From Chitinophagales bacterium (lineage in GTDB: Bacteria; Bacteroidota; Bacteroidia; Chitinophagales; Chitinophagaceae), in contig JAATFP010000012.1 of the NCBI GenBank assembly GCA_015655125.1, positions 1 to 40,665 of the forward strand: a stretch of DNA of 40,665 nucleotides, given 5' to 3'. Position 1 is the stretch's first letter, and every line of letters starts with the position of its first letter. The position numbers and the translations under genes are program-made. The notes under the pieces are model-generated. The model had not been told where the DNA came from and made no database searches. It saw only the letters and a list, made by a program, of their open reading frames with translations. Shown here in pieces: positions 23,290-31,503 of this stretch.

Positions 23290-24042
23290 CTACACTGCTG
23301 CAAAGCGTTTTTCCACATAACTCCAATTCACCACGTTCCACCAATTGTCTGCGTAATCCGCGCGCTTATTCTGATATTTAAGATAATAAGCATGTTCCCA
23401 CACATCGAGGCCGAGTAGGGGAAAGCCTTTGATATCGCTGACGTTCATCAGCGGGTTGTCCTGGTTGGGCGTACTGCCGATCTGTAATGCTTTATTGGAA
23501 TCTGCGTATAACCATGCCCAGCCACTACCAAACCTGCCGGTAGCTGCGGTGTTGAATTTGGTTTTAAATGCCGCAAAGGATCCGAAGGTTTTTTCAATGG
23601 CCGCAAGCAATGCACCGGAAGGTTTATTGTCTGCTGATTTAGGTTGCATGCTTTGCCAGAACATTTCATGGTTATAATGCCCGCCTGCATTATTGCGCAT
23701 CTTGGGCGTATATTTTGAAATATCTGCGAGGATAGTTTCAACAGAAGCATTGGCCGCCACACCTTCTGCAGTAACTGCTTCTTTTAATGCTTTACTATAT
23801 GCTGCCGCATGTTTGGTGTAATGGATCTCCATCGTTTGTGCATCGATCACATTTTCGAGTGCATTATATGCATAAGGCAAGGGCTTCTGATCAAAGCCAG
23901 TTGCAAATGCCGGGGAAGCAGTCAGATGTTTTGAACTTCCGCAAGATTCGAGAAATGAAGACATACTCGTAAGCCCGACCGTAAGTGCAATTCCGCCTTT
24001 GGCTGCATTTACAATAAAATCCCTGCGTTTGATGTTACTCAT
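23290..24042 (-). CDS. Exported Mn/Fe superoxide dismutase with Tat signal
   Basis: This enzyme dismutates superoxide. The 250-residue protein has an N-terminal Tat-type signal (KRRDFIVNAAKGGIALTVGL, residues 5-24) and a possible lipobox cysteine at C34 (FLESCGSS). It is therefore likely exported folded, and perhaps lipid anchored. The mature enzyme is complete: metal ligands H74 (MEIHYTKH), H125 (GGHYNHEMFW), D213 and H217 (GLDVWEHAYY). The GGHxNH motif is usual for manganese or cambialistic enzymes, so the metal is left open. Most bacterial members of this family are cytoplasmic, so the signal is notable. The permease gene lies 10 bp upstream on the same strand. Confidence 0.92.
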   Translation of the reverse strand: MSNIKRRDFIVNAAKGGIALTVGLTSMSSFLESCGSSKHLTASPAFATGFDQKPLPYAYNALENVIDAQTMEIHYTKHAAAYSKALKEAVTAEGVAANASVETILADISKYTPKMRNNAGGHYNHEMFWQSMQPKSADNKPSGALLAAIEKTFGSFAAFKTKFNTAATGRFGSGWAWLYADSNKALQIGSTPNQDNPLMNVSDIKGFPLLGLDVWEHAYYLKYQNKRADYADNWWNVVNWSYVEKRFAAV

Positions 24043-24052
24043 AATGTTGTTT

Positions 24053-25498
24053 TTAAACTTTGGCTAAAAGTGGTTTATCTTTTTTGGGCCTTGCAAAAAG
24101 CCCTTTTACTTTCTTGAATACCCGTGTATAAAGTTCTTTGTTGAAAAGCTGGGAATCATGCATAGCCTTATATGTGAGAAATACACCGACCGGCGACAGT
24201 ACAATCACAGCCAACCACATGCCAAATGCCGGTGATGCGATGCCTTCCTTTACAAATTTTTCTCCAAACATATTCAGCAGGTGAAATATGAGAAAGAAAA
24301 TGATCGCCACAACAAGCGGCATGCCTAGTCCGCCTTTGCGGATAATGGAGCCGAGTGGCGCACCAATAAAAAAAAGAATAAGGCAGGCAAGCGACAAAGA
24401 AAATTTACGGTGCCATTCCAGTTTATGAAAGCGAACATCTTTCTGCCGTGCCGTTATATCTATTCCGGAATTTTGTAAAGTAAATTTAAGATTTTCAGCT
24501 ATGCCAAGCGCCTTGTCTTTGATATAGCTTTCGGCAGAGTCGGGGATCAGTTTTTTTGACGGTAGGGCGGCCGCCGTATTTTTCCAGATGCTGTCTTTCA
24601 CATTCGTGTAATGCAGCTGCTGGCTCATCGAGCGGTCGAGGCGAACAACGGCAGTATCGTATTGTTTGGACAACGAATCGATACTTTTATTAAGCTGGCG
24701 TGCGCTTAGCATTTTATAATTTCCTTTAAAGGCGCTGTCTGGTGTTTGCATCATCTGCATGGCTTCGAGACTGAATAATTTTTTAAATTCCTTGAAGCCA
24801 ACGCGGATATAATCCGTGGAACTGTCGCTCATATTGCCGCGTTCTTCGTAGCGTGTTCCGTTCTTAAGATTGAATTCAAGAAAGCGGTTGTCTGGCGAAA
24901 CGGTCATCACGCCGGTTTCGGCGATGATGCTGTTATCCTGTAAAGAATTGGTGTTGCTGCGTTCGTAGATCAATACGTTGTGGATCGTTTTTCCATCAGC
25001 ATCTTTTTTACCCACCTTGATGGCATAGCCGGGAATATGTGTAAAAAATACTCCTTCCTTCAGATCAAAGGCAGGTTTTTTATAAAAGATATCATGATAA
25101 AGGGTTGCAAATTTCAGCTGCGAATATGGGATCACATAGTTTGCGAAAACGAAAGTGATCATGCAAAGCAAAACGGATATCCACATCAACGGGCGCATAA
25201 AGCGTAGCAAGGAAATGCCGGAAGATTTAATGGCCACTAGCTCAAAGCTTTCGCCGAGGTTTCCAAAGGTCATGATCGAAGAAATGAGAATGGCGATTGG
25301 CATCGCCAATGTCAGCAGCGAAGCACTGGCATACCATAGAAATTGCCCGATGGTAAGAATGTCGAGTCCTTTGCCTATCAGGTCATCGATGTATTTCCAC
25401 AGGATCTGCATCATCAGTACAAATATGGCTATGAAAAAAGTGATGATGAAGGGGCCGAGAAAAGATTTGACGATCAGTATGTCTAATTTTTTAATCAT
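24053..25498 (-). CDS. LptF/LptG-family permease (YjgP/YjgQ)
   Basis: This is an inner-membrane subunit of the complex that extracts lipopolysaccharide and passes it toward the outer membrane. The 481-residue protein has three N-terminal helices (about 13-35, 55-80, 100-125), a long periplasmic beta-jellyroll region (about 130-350) and three C-terminal helices (from FSLSLACLILFFIGAPLGSI on), the family layout. The start is the ATG at 25498, giving MIKKLDILIVKSFLGPFI; a TTG 15 bp upstream is less likely. The KLFSLEAMQMMQTPDSAFKG stretch in the periplasmic part is typical of Bacteroidota members. The gene is divergent from the next with only 38 bp between starts. Confidence 0.92.
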   Translation of the reverse strand: MIKKLDILIVKSFLGPFIITFFIAIFVLMMQILWKYIDDLIGKGLDILTIGQFLWYASASLLTLAMPIAILISSIMTFGNLGESFELVAIKSSGISLLRFMRPLMWISVLLCMITFVFANYVIPYSQLKFATLYHDIFYKKPAFDLKEGVFFTHIPGYAIKVGKKDADGKTIHNVLIYERSNTNSLQDNSIIAETGVMTVSPDNRFLEFNLKNGTRYEERGNMSDSSTDYIRVGFKEFKKLFSLEAMQMMQTPDSAFKGNYKMLSARQLNKSIDSLSKQYDTAVVRLDRSMSQQLHYTNVKDSIWKNTAAALPSKKLIPDSAESYIKDKALGIAENLKFTLQNSGIDITARQKDVRFHKLEWHRKFSLSLACLILFFIGAPLGSIIRKGGLGMPLVVAIIFFLIFHLLNMFGEKFVKEGIASPAFGMWLAVIVLSPVGVFLTYKAMHDSQLFNKELYTRVFKKVKGLFARPKKDKPLLAKV

Positions 25499-25523
25499 TT
25501 GAAAGCTTCTCAATTTACTGCGT

Positions 25524-25531
25524 TATTTTTG
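25524..25531 (+). promoter_or_regulatory. Candidate -7 element, 5 nt before the ATG at 25537
   Basis: TATTTTTG is an exact TAnnTTTG match ending 5 nt before the start codon. Transcription would begin at or next to the ATG, as proposed for gatC. The element lies in a 38-bp gap between divergent start codons, so any leader on this side must be very short. Confidence 0.45.
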
Positions 25532-25536
25532 ACCAC

Positions 25537-26148
25537 ATGGCAGAAGACACAAAAATAACACTTTCTGAACCGGAACTTGCTAAAGTACTGGATAGTGAGT
25601 GGATTTTAACGAAACACCGGATCATTGAAAAGGTATACCGGCTGCTTAATCAACAGCTGCCGGTGATACGCGCTGTTTTTTTTGAGCAGGATACTTTCCT
25701 GGGAGAAGAAGTGCAGTATTCCGTTCCGAAGATATCCAAAGGTGAAAATTATTTGCAGCTTCCCTATGTGATACTCGATTACCCGGCTGTGTTTGCCCGC
25801 GACCATTTGTTTGCGCTACGGACGATGTTCTGGTGGGGGAATTTTTTTAGTGTCACTTTGTTGCTGAAAGGGAGCTACAAGCAAGCCTTGCAGGAAATCA
25901 TTGTAGCCAATTTACAACAAAACGCTCAGGGATTCTTTATTTGTATCAATGAAAGCGAATGGGAGCATCATTTTGAGCAAGGCAACTACATGGCCGCTGA
26001 AAATACTGCTTTGCAAAGTATCTGTGAAATGAAGTTTTTAAAACTTGCTCTAAAATTTGATCTGGGGAAGTGGGATGAAATGGATACGCTGCTGCAGGAA
26101 GCGTATCAACGGGTGGCGGGTTTGATGAAAGCGGAAAACAGATCTTAA
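25537..26148 (+). CDS. Conserved hypothetical protein
   Basis: This soluble 203-residue protein of unknown function starts MAEDTKITLSEPELAKVLDS. It shows no signal peptide or membrane helix. It has a central aromatic segment (LFALRTMFWWGNFFSVTLLL, 91-110) and a helical C-terminal half. I recognise no catalytic motif. It is divergent from the Lpt permease, and a -7 box sits just before its ATG. It has the look of a Bacteroidota-wide hypothetical protein, but I cannot name the family. Confidence 0.75.
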   Translation: MAEDTKITLSEPELAKVLDSEWILTKHRIIEKVYRLLNQQLPVIRAVFFEQDTFLGEEVQYSVPKISKGENYLQLPYVILDYPAVFARDHLFALRTMFWWGNFFSVTLLLKGSYKQALQEIIVANLQQNAQGFFICINESEWEHHFEQGNYMAAENTALQSICEMKFLKLALKFDLGKWDEMDTLLQEAYQRVAGLMKAENRS

Positions 26149-26194
26149 TTAAAATTTAGATTCAGAGGCTAATTTCTTCTTTGCCAAATTTTTA

Positions 26195-26252
26195 CCTCAG
26201 ATGCACAGATCGGCCGTTTAATTCTCTCAAAAAATCTGCACATCTGCGGCAA
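26195..26252. repeat. Palindromic copy of the dispersed ATCTGCGCATCTGCGGCAA repeat
   Basis: A left arm CCTCAGATGCACAGAT (26195-26210) and a right arm ATCTGCACATCTGCGG (26234-26249) match as inverted repeats at 13 of 16 positions. The right arm is one base from the consensus seen near 302-320 and 15244-15262. It lies between convergent genes and may help end their transcripts. Confidence 0.55.
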
Positions 26253-26331
26253 AAAATCACTAGAAAAAATTCCGCAACGCGCGGTATAAATTCTGTTGAA
26301 TCAAGGTATCAATTAAATTCTGTGATCCTTC

Positions 26332-26712
26332 TTACGAGCCGAGGCGATGAAACAGGTCCTTCACCTGAAATTCCCACAACTGGCTTTGATCTTTGATGTC
26401 TTTTTTTTCTGCAAAATCTTTTATGACGAGGATCGTTTGGTTCGTAACCTCAGATCGGTCTATTGCAAATTCAAAGTACTCATTTTTTGGTGCGTGCGAC
26501 CATTGAAAACGAATGAACTTATCTTCTTCCTCTTCTATTTTGGTAGCCGTTTCTTCCGTGCCATCCCAACCAAAGGTAAAAACGCCATCACGTTCATCCA
26601 CACTATCAGCAAACCACTCCTGCAAACCTGACGGGGAACTCAAAAATTCAAATAAAATTCCGGGAGAACATCTTACAGGGTATTCCAACGTATATAAAAC
26701 TTTCTTGCTCAT
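26332..26712 (-). CDS. START-like/SRPBCC-domain protein
   Basis: This 126-residue protein resembles the AHSA1-like branch of the START/Bet v 1 superfamily, small cytoplasmic proteins with a hydrophobic cavity. The conserved opening MSKKVLYTLEYPVRCSPGIL, then LFEFLSSPSGLQEWFADSV and FTFGWDG, are characteristic of this group; the second is the usual L..WF.D motif. The ligand and role are unknown. The start is clear (ATG at 26712). It is convergent with the conserved hypothetical gene at 25537 and divergent from rpoD, with about 260 bp between. Confidence 0.85.
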   Translation of the reverse strand: MSKKVLYTLEYPVRCSPGILFEFLSSPSGLQEWFADSVDERDGVFTFGWDGTEETATKIEEEEDKFIRFQWSHAPKNEYFEFAIDRSEVTNQTILVIKDFAEKKDIKDQSQLWEFQVKDLFHRLGS

Positions 26713-26973
26713 TCTTATTTTTTAATTGTTCAATTGAACAGTGCAATTATAAAAAAATAATTAACGTGACAAAATTTTTGTGGTCTTATTTTAAAACATT
26801 TCTAAAATAAGCTGGTTTACAATCTTCAAGCGGTTACTGGAAGCGGTTTTGCAAAAATATTTTTGGGAGACATATAATAATTAGGTTAAATTACGTTAGT
26901 ATCTAATATCTTATAAAATTGTTAATGCCATATTGTTTTTTATAAACCAAACAACAACTAAAACTGCCCGATT

Positions 26974-27852
26974 ATGAGTATGCGCCAGCTGAAAATAACA
27001 AAATCCATTACCAACCGCGAAAGCCAGAGCCTTGAAAAATATTTACAGGAGATCGGTAAGGTAGAGCTTATTTCGCCGGAGGAGGAAGTGAAACTAGCAT
27101 TGCTTATCAAGAAAGGCGACCAGGCCGCGCTCGACAAACTCACCAAGGCAAATCTTCGTTTCGTTGTTTCCGTGGCGAAGCAATATCAAAACCAGGGACT
27201 TACTTTACCCGACCTGATCAACGAAGGAAATCTCGGTCTGATCAAAGCTGCGCAGCGTTTTGATGAAACCCGCGGTTTCAAATTTATTTCCTACGCAGTA
27301 TGGTGGATCAGGCAAAGCATTTTGCAGGCATTGGCAGAACAATCGCGTATAGTGCGTTTGCCTTTGAACAAAGTCGGGCTGACCAATCGCATCAGCAAAG
27401 CATATTCACAACTTGAGCAGGAATTTGAAAGAGAGCCAACTGTGGAAGAACTGGCCACGTTTTTAAATATAGAGGTGGAAGAAGTAGCTGCAACAATGAG
27501 TGTTGCCGCACGGCACGTTAGTATGGACCAGCCGATGGGTGATGGCGACGATACCAGTACCCTGGCGGACATCCTCATAAATCATAATGCAGTAAGTACG
27601 GACAACGACCTGGCTGTAAGGGTTTCGTTGAATACTGAAATTCAACGTTCATTAAGTACACTCACCGAACGGCAAAAAGAAGTGATCTGTTATTTTTTCG
27701 GACTTGGAATTGACCATCCATTGAGCCTTGAAGATATCGGCGAAAGATTTTCGCTCACCAGGGAAAGGGTCCGGCAGATCAAAGATAAGGCGATCACAAA
27801 ATTAAGATCAACATCCAAATGTAACCTCCTCCGCAGCTACCTCGGTGCGTAA
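26974..27852 (+). CDS. rpoD: RNA polymerase primary sigma factor RpoD
   Basis: This 292-residue protein is the short housekeeping sigma factor typical of Bacteroidota, lacking the long N-terminal region 1.1 found in proteobacterial RpoD. Region 1.2 begins at [21 protein letters not shown]. Region 2 contains [17 protein letters not shown] and [16 protein letters not shown]. Region 3 follows, and region 4 ends with the helix-turn-helix [19 protein letters not shown]. In this phylum it reads promoters with TTG at -33 and TAnnTTTG at -7, the pattern noted at several genes here. It has its own terminator and is transcribed alone. Confidence 0.96.
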   Translation: MSMRQLKITKSITNRESQSLEKYLQEIGKVELISPEEEVKLALLIKKGDQAALDKLTKANLRFVVSVAKQYQNQGLTLPDLINEGNLGLIKAAQRFDETRGFKFISYAVWWIRQSILQALAEQSRIVRLPLNKVGLTNRISKAYSQLEQEFEREPTVEELATFLNIEVEEVAATMSVAARHVSMDQPMGDGDDTSTLADILINHNAVSTDNDLAVRVSLNTEIQRSLSTLTERQKEVICYFFGLGIDHPLSLEDIGERFSLTRERVRQIKDKAITKLRSTSKCNLLRSYLGA

Positions 27853-27876
27853 GATGGCTGCAGCTGCACATATTTT

Positions 27877-27899
27877 TCCGCCTCCGGCGGATTTTTTTT
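27877..27899 (+). terminator. Intrinsic terminator of rpoD
   Basis: Stem TCCGCC (27877-27882) and GGCGGA (27886-27891) with a 3-nt loop are followed by eight Ts. It lies 24 bp past the rpoD stop. Confidence 0.88.
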
Positions 27900-28072
27900 G
27901 CCCTGATCCGATTTTTCTTCGGAAAATTTTGTTTCCCGCACTTCGCAAAGATGCTGCAGATATGTTGATTTGTTTTAAAAGAATAATCCGTTTCGTAATT
28001 TCCATTTTATAATTAGTGAGGAATGTGGATAGCAAGTGTCTGATAAATCTGCCGTATCTGCGGGAAACGCGA

Positions 28073-28096
28073 GGCCCCGCTCAAAAGAGCAGGGCC
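28073..28096 (-). terminator. Hairpin downstream of the 28140-30927 operon
   Basis: GGCCCCGCTC and GAGCAGGGCC pair with one C-A mismatch around an AAAA loop. On the minus strand it lies 44 bp past the stop of the T9SS-sorted protein. The tail has only three Ts, so it is a weaker terminator than others here. Confidence 0.5.
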
Positions 28097-28139
28097 GTTT
28101 GTATAAGTATGAAGAAGAATCGTTTAGACGGTAATCAGA

Positions 28140-29279
28140 TTACCTCGCTATAACAAATTTTTGACGGATATGTACAGACGGATCCGAACTTACTAATATG
28201 TATTCTCCTGCCGGTAATGTGCGAAGGTTTAACTGAACATTCGTGCTGCCGGAATTGATCGTTACATTTTGTTGCCTGTAAACGATCCTTCCTGCGGCAT
28301 CTATCACATTCAAAGTAGTGGTTATCGCGCGAGATGACCGGATCGCCACAGTAAGGTTGTCCCTGGCCGGTATCGGATACACCAATACATCAATCGATTT
28401 AGATTCGCAGCTGGTTCGTTTTACATCAGTGTATACATTTCTTCCGTTGATATCAACCTGTTTGATGCGGTAAGATGCAGCGCCTGCTTCCAGGTCCACA
28501 TATTGATAATTCAATAACCGGTTGCTGTTACCTGCGGCTGAAATGCGCCCGATATTTGTCCAGCCTGTTGTGCCATCCACATTTTTTTCAACTTCAAAAT
28601 AGCTGCTGTTTGTTTCCTGTGCGGTACTCCAGGAGAGTGTTGTTCCCCTGTCGGAACAACTGGCATCATATCTGGCAAAGGTTACCGGCGTTACGAATAA
28701 TCCCAATGGCTCGTCGCCGCTGGGAACAATGAAAGGAACATTTGCAAAGTTCTCGTCTGACAGCGCAGCTCCAGCAGCTTCTGAAGTAGCTTGCAAATAA
28801 ACATAACCGCCTTGCGGGTAAATAGGCTGCAACGTATTTAATGTGATATACAGCAAGGTATCCCATGCGGCAGTGACTGTCTGCACGCTGGCGCCGCCGT
28901 TTTCATCGATGTTTCCATAAACGAACCTGCGATTGTATATCTGTCCGCCGGACGGTTCGGGATCGATTGGTGTTGCAAGCACTTGTTGCGGGTTGGTGAA
29001 ACGCGCCCCGGTTCCCCAGGCAAATGTGGTTACCATCTTGCTGTCATCCACTCCAACAACGCTGTTTTGAGCAGTTGACTGAGGAGCCGCATTGGCACTT
29101 TGATACAGGATATAAAAAGTAACACCAATGTAATTTACCGGTGCTCCCGTTGATCTTACCCTGACACCCAATTGCGCAGTGTTGGCGGTTGCAGATTTTT
29201 GAAATACATCTACCTGTACCTGTGCCAAAGCAGCAACTGAAGGTAATAAGAAGAAAAGAAGGGGTAGTATTTTTTTCAT
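28140..29279 (-). CDS. Secreted protein with cohesin-like N-terminal domain and T9SS sorting domain
   Basis: This 379-residue protein has a signal peptide (1-19, ending AALA). An N-terminal beta-rich domain follows (VDVFQKSATANTAQLGVRVR ... YIGVTFYILYQS), which resembles the opening strands of a cohesin-type fold. A fibronectin-like stretch lies near 205-285 (TTLSWSTAQETNSSYFEVEK). A T9SS type A sorting domain occupies the last 85 residues, ending LPAGEYILVSSD and QKFVIAR. It is expected on the cell surface or in the medium. The dockerin-bearing gene lies 19 bp upstream on the same strand. The cohesin resemblance is my reading of pattern and context, not a firm match. Confidence 0.78.
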   Translation of the reverse strand: MKKILPLLFFLLPSVAALAQVQVDVFQKSATANTAQLGVRVRSTGAPVNYIGVTFYILYQSANAAPQSTAQNSVVGVDDSKMVTTFAWGTGARFTNPQQVLATPIDPEPSGGQIYNRRFVYGNIDENGGASVQTVTAAWDTLLYITLNTLQPIYPQGGYVYLQATSEAAGAALSDENFANVPFIVPSGDEPLGLFVTPVTFARYDASCSDRGTTLSWSTAQETNSSYFEVEKNVDGTTGWTNIGRISAAGNSNRLLNYQYVDLEAGAASYRIKQVDINGRNVYTDVKRTSCESKSIDVLVYPIPARDNLTVAIRSSRAITTTLNVIDAAGRIVYRQQNVTINSGSTNVQLNLRTLPAGEYILVSSDPSVHIRQKFVIAR

Positions 29280-29298
29280 TACGTTATTTTAATGATAT

Positions 29299-30927
29299 TT
29301 AATTGGCAGGCACGTGTCCTTTTGGTTCTTTATTTACGCTGGCCGGTCTGCCGGAATGGGTGGTGGCGCTGCTGTTGGCGCTGATTTTAGTAACGCCCAC
29401 GTCACCTGCGTTTACAACACCATCGAGATTTACGTCACCAGAAATGTACCCCGTTTGGGACGCATTGGCATTACTTTTTACCAACCCCACATCACTTGCA
29501 TTTACAGTATTGTCTTTATTGGCATTGCCCGCACACGCGCCATACAGAGAACTTGCGGGCAGCAACTGAGTGGGGTCATTGGTAATAGCGGCATTATGGT
29601 AAACTCCTGCAACCGTAGCAAAGTTATTGGAAAATGTTCCGGCAGCATTGGAAGCAATCAGGTTACTCATCATAGCAAGATGGTTTCTGTGTCTTACAAC
29701 GATAAAGCCACCCCCTTGTCTGGAGATATCAAAAGCCAGTGGCGTCACCCCATCAAGGTCTACCAATGTTCCGCTTGTGGTAACAAACGCTGCTTTTCTT
29801 CCGATGTATGAATTCATGTCGGCATCCGTTCCAAGCCCGGAAGCCGGTTTGCGAAGGTCTACCAGTACCCAGTCAACAATATTGGTGTGTGAAGCAAAGA
29901 AGCCCGCAGCAACAGATTCGCTACCTGCATAGCTGCCGAAAGCCGGGTCATTATAGGGTTGAACGAGCGGTAATATGGAGGTGAGCGATGCATTCATCGC
30001 ACCTGCACCGTTCCATGCGCCGCGCAGGTAGGCGGTTGCATTGAAGGTATAACGGGCATCAGCGAGTTTCCATTCATTGACAAGTTCTGTTGCGGCAATA
30101 CCGGTGGTAGCCACATAATTTACAGAACCATCGCGCGTAACAGGTGCAAGTTTGCCGTTCCATTCGCTGCTGATCAGCTGCCATGGAACCAGCGTCGCTT
30201 CCATATTCGTAGCGTTCAGCTCTGCATCCTGGTATGGAAAACGAATGTCAGCAGTAAACCCGCTGCCGCCTGTTTGCGTAAAAAGAAATTTTCTTTTTAC
30301 TTCTCTTTCATTTAACGAAGGATCGCCGTTAGGCAACATCGTTACTGTTACATCCGTTGGTGACGTGCCCGCGTTGGTTGCCAGCAGCATATTGGGTTGG
30401 TTAAAAACCGCCGAAGAACCATTTACCCAGCTTGTTCTTCTCACTCTTCCGTTGATCTCTCTGCCTGCTGCGAAATTGAATACCGCCGATGTAGGAGCAG
30501 AGAAGACATAAGTAGGATTGTTTGCAAAATCGGTACTGAAGCTGCCGGAAATATAATCTAATTTTTTACCCAGTAATGTTGTTCCCGCAAGGGTAACATT
30601 ATTGGTATTGGCTGTTTTATTGATCGTGAGATAATTGATAGTAGCTGTGCCGCCATTCAAAGTAACGTTTCCGCCACCACTTAATATAAGCGAATCATCT
30701 GTAGCCGCAGATGTATAAGTGGCCGCGTTGGAAAAATTTCCCTGCACTTCCAGTTTTCCATCGTTGCTGATGGTGCTTCCCACGTTGTTTTGCACATCGC
30801 CGGCAACAAATACAACGGCTCCCGGCTGGATGGTAACGGAAGCTCCGTTGTTGATCAGCTGAGCTTCGCTTTTGATCGCCATGATCGCAAACATCACCAG
30901 CATCGGGAGTAAAATTTTAAGTCGCAT
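29299..30927 (-). CDS. Secreted protein with C-terminal dockerin-like repeat pair
   Basis: This 542-residue protein has a signal peptide (1-22, ending SEAQ). A Gly/Asn/Thr-rich beta-helix-like region (about 23-150) follows, then a large unassigned central part. Near the C-terminus (about 465-515) two calcium-loop repeats occur: NANKDNTVNASDVGLVKSNA and DVNLDGVVNAGDVGVTKISA. The spacing DxNxDGxVNAxDxxxxK is the dockerin type I pattern. A 25-residue basic tail follows and there is no T9SS sorting domain. The repeats could bind the cohesin-like domain of the downstream gene product and so tether this protein to it, which would explain the missing sorting signal. This link is inference. Confidence 0.8.
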   Translation of the reverse strand: MRLKILLPMLVMFAIMAIKSEAQLINNGASVTIQPGAVVFVAGDVQNNVGSTISNDGKLEVQGNFSNAATYTSAATDDSLILSGGGNVTLNGGTATINYLTINKTANTNNVTLAGTTLLGKKLDYISGSFSTDFANNPTYVFSAPTSAVFNFAAGREINGRVRRTSWVNGSSAVFNQPNMLLATNAGTSPTDVTVTMLPNGDPSLNEREVKRKFLFTQTGGSGFTADIRFPYQDAELNATNMEATLVPWQLISSEWNGKLAPVTRDGSVNYVATTGIAATELVNEWKLADARYTFNATAYLRGAWNGAGAMNASLTSILPLVQPYNDPAFGSYAGSESVAAGFFASHTNIVDWVLVDLRKPASGLGTDADMNSYIGRKAAFVTTSGTLVDLDGVTPLAFDISRQGGGFIVVRHRNHLAMMSNLIASNAAGTFSNNFATVAGVYHNAAITNDPTQLLPASSLYGACAGNANKDNTVNASDVGLVKSNANASQTGYISGDVNLDGVVNAGDVGVTKISANSSATTHSGRPASVNKEPKGHVPAN

Positions 30928-31170
30928 ATTTGTTAATTATCATTTTTATAAAAATAGCACTTACGAACGTCATATCAGTTTTCAGTTATCGAACGGTCGG
31001 GTTTGGCGAGTAAATGGAAACGGATGGATCGTTGGAAGTATAAAAATAGCCAGAAAATGTCATCCGGCTATACCACATTCAGGGTAATTTTTAATTATTA
31101 TTTTTAGTATTACTAGTCTGATAATCCCTTTTTTTATCCGAAATTCGCACATACAAAAAAAACATCCTTA

Positions 31171-31434
31171 ATGGCTATAGAAATAAAGGTTCCTACCGTA
31201 GGAGAAAGTATCAGTGAAGTTACCCTTGTGAAATGGTTGAAAAAGGACGGTGAGTGGGCCGATCGCGATGAAGTGATAGCAGAACTGGAAAGCGAAAAAG
31301 CAACTTTTGAGATCAATGCCGAAGAGGCCGGCGTGATAAAACAGGTAGCAAAGGAAAATGATACCCTTGCTATCGGGGATCTGGTTGCTACAATAGATAC
31401 GGAAGCGGAAAAACCTGCATCTGCAGCAAAGTAA
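31171..31434 (+). CDS. Lipoyl-domain piece of the split odhB
   Basis: As the sequence stands, translation from the ATG at 31171 gives 87 residues: a whole lipoyl domain (about 1-77) with the lysine to be lipoylated in ESEKATFE near residue 44, and the start of the linker. It ends at the in-frame TAA. A free lipoyl domain could in principle still be lipoylated, but it would not be tethered to the E2 core. Confidence 0.6.
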   Translation: MAIEIKVPTVGESISEVTLVKWLKKDGEWADRDEVIAELESEKATFEINAEEAGVIKQVAKENDTLAIGDLVATIDTEAEKPASAAK

Positions 31435-31503
31435 GCTGCGCCTGTTGCGGAGAAAGCCTCGGAAGCGCCAAAAGCGGAAGCTGCCAAACCAACTACTGAG
31501 CCT

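Noticed and set aside
29314..29811. Plus-strand open frame of 165 codons opposite the dockerin-bearing gene
   Set aside because: The minus-strand gene has a signal peptide and dockerin repeats. The plus-strand frame is rich in Cys, His and Ile with no domain and is a shadow.
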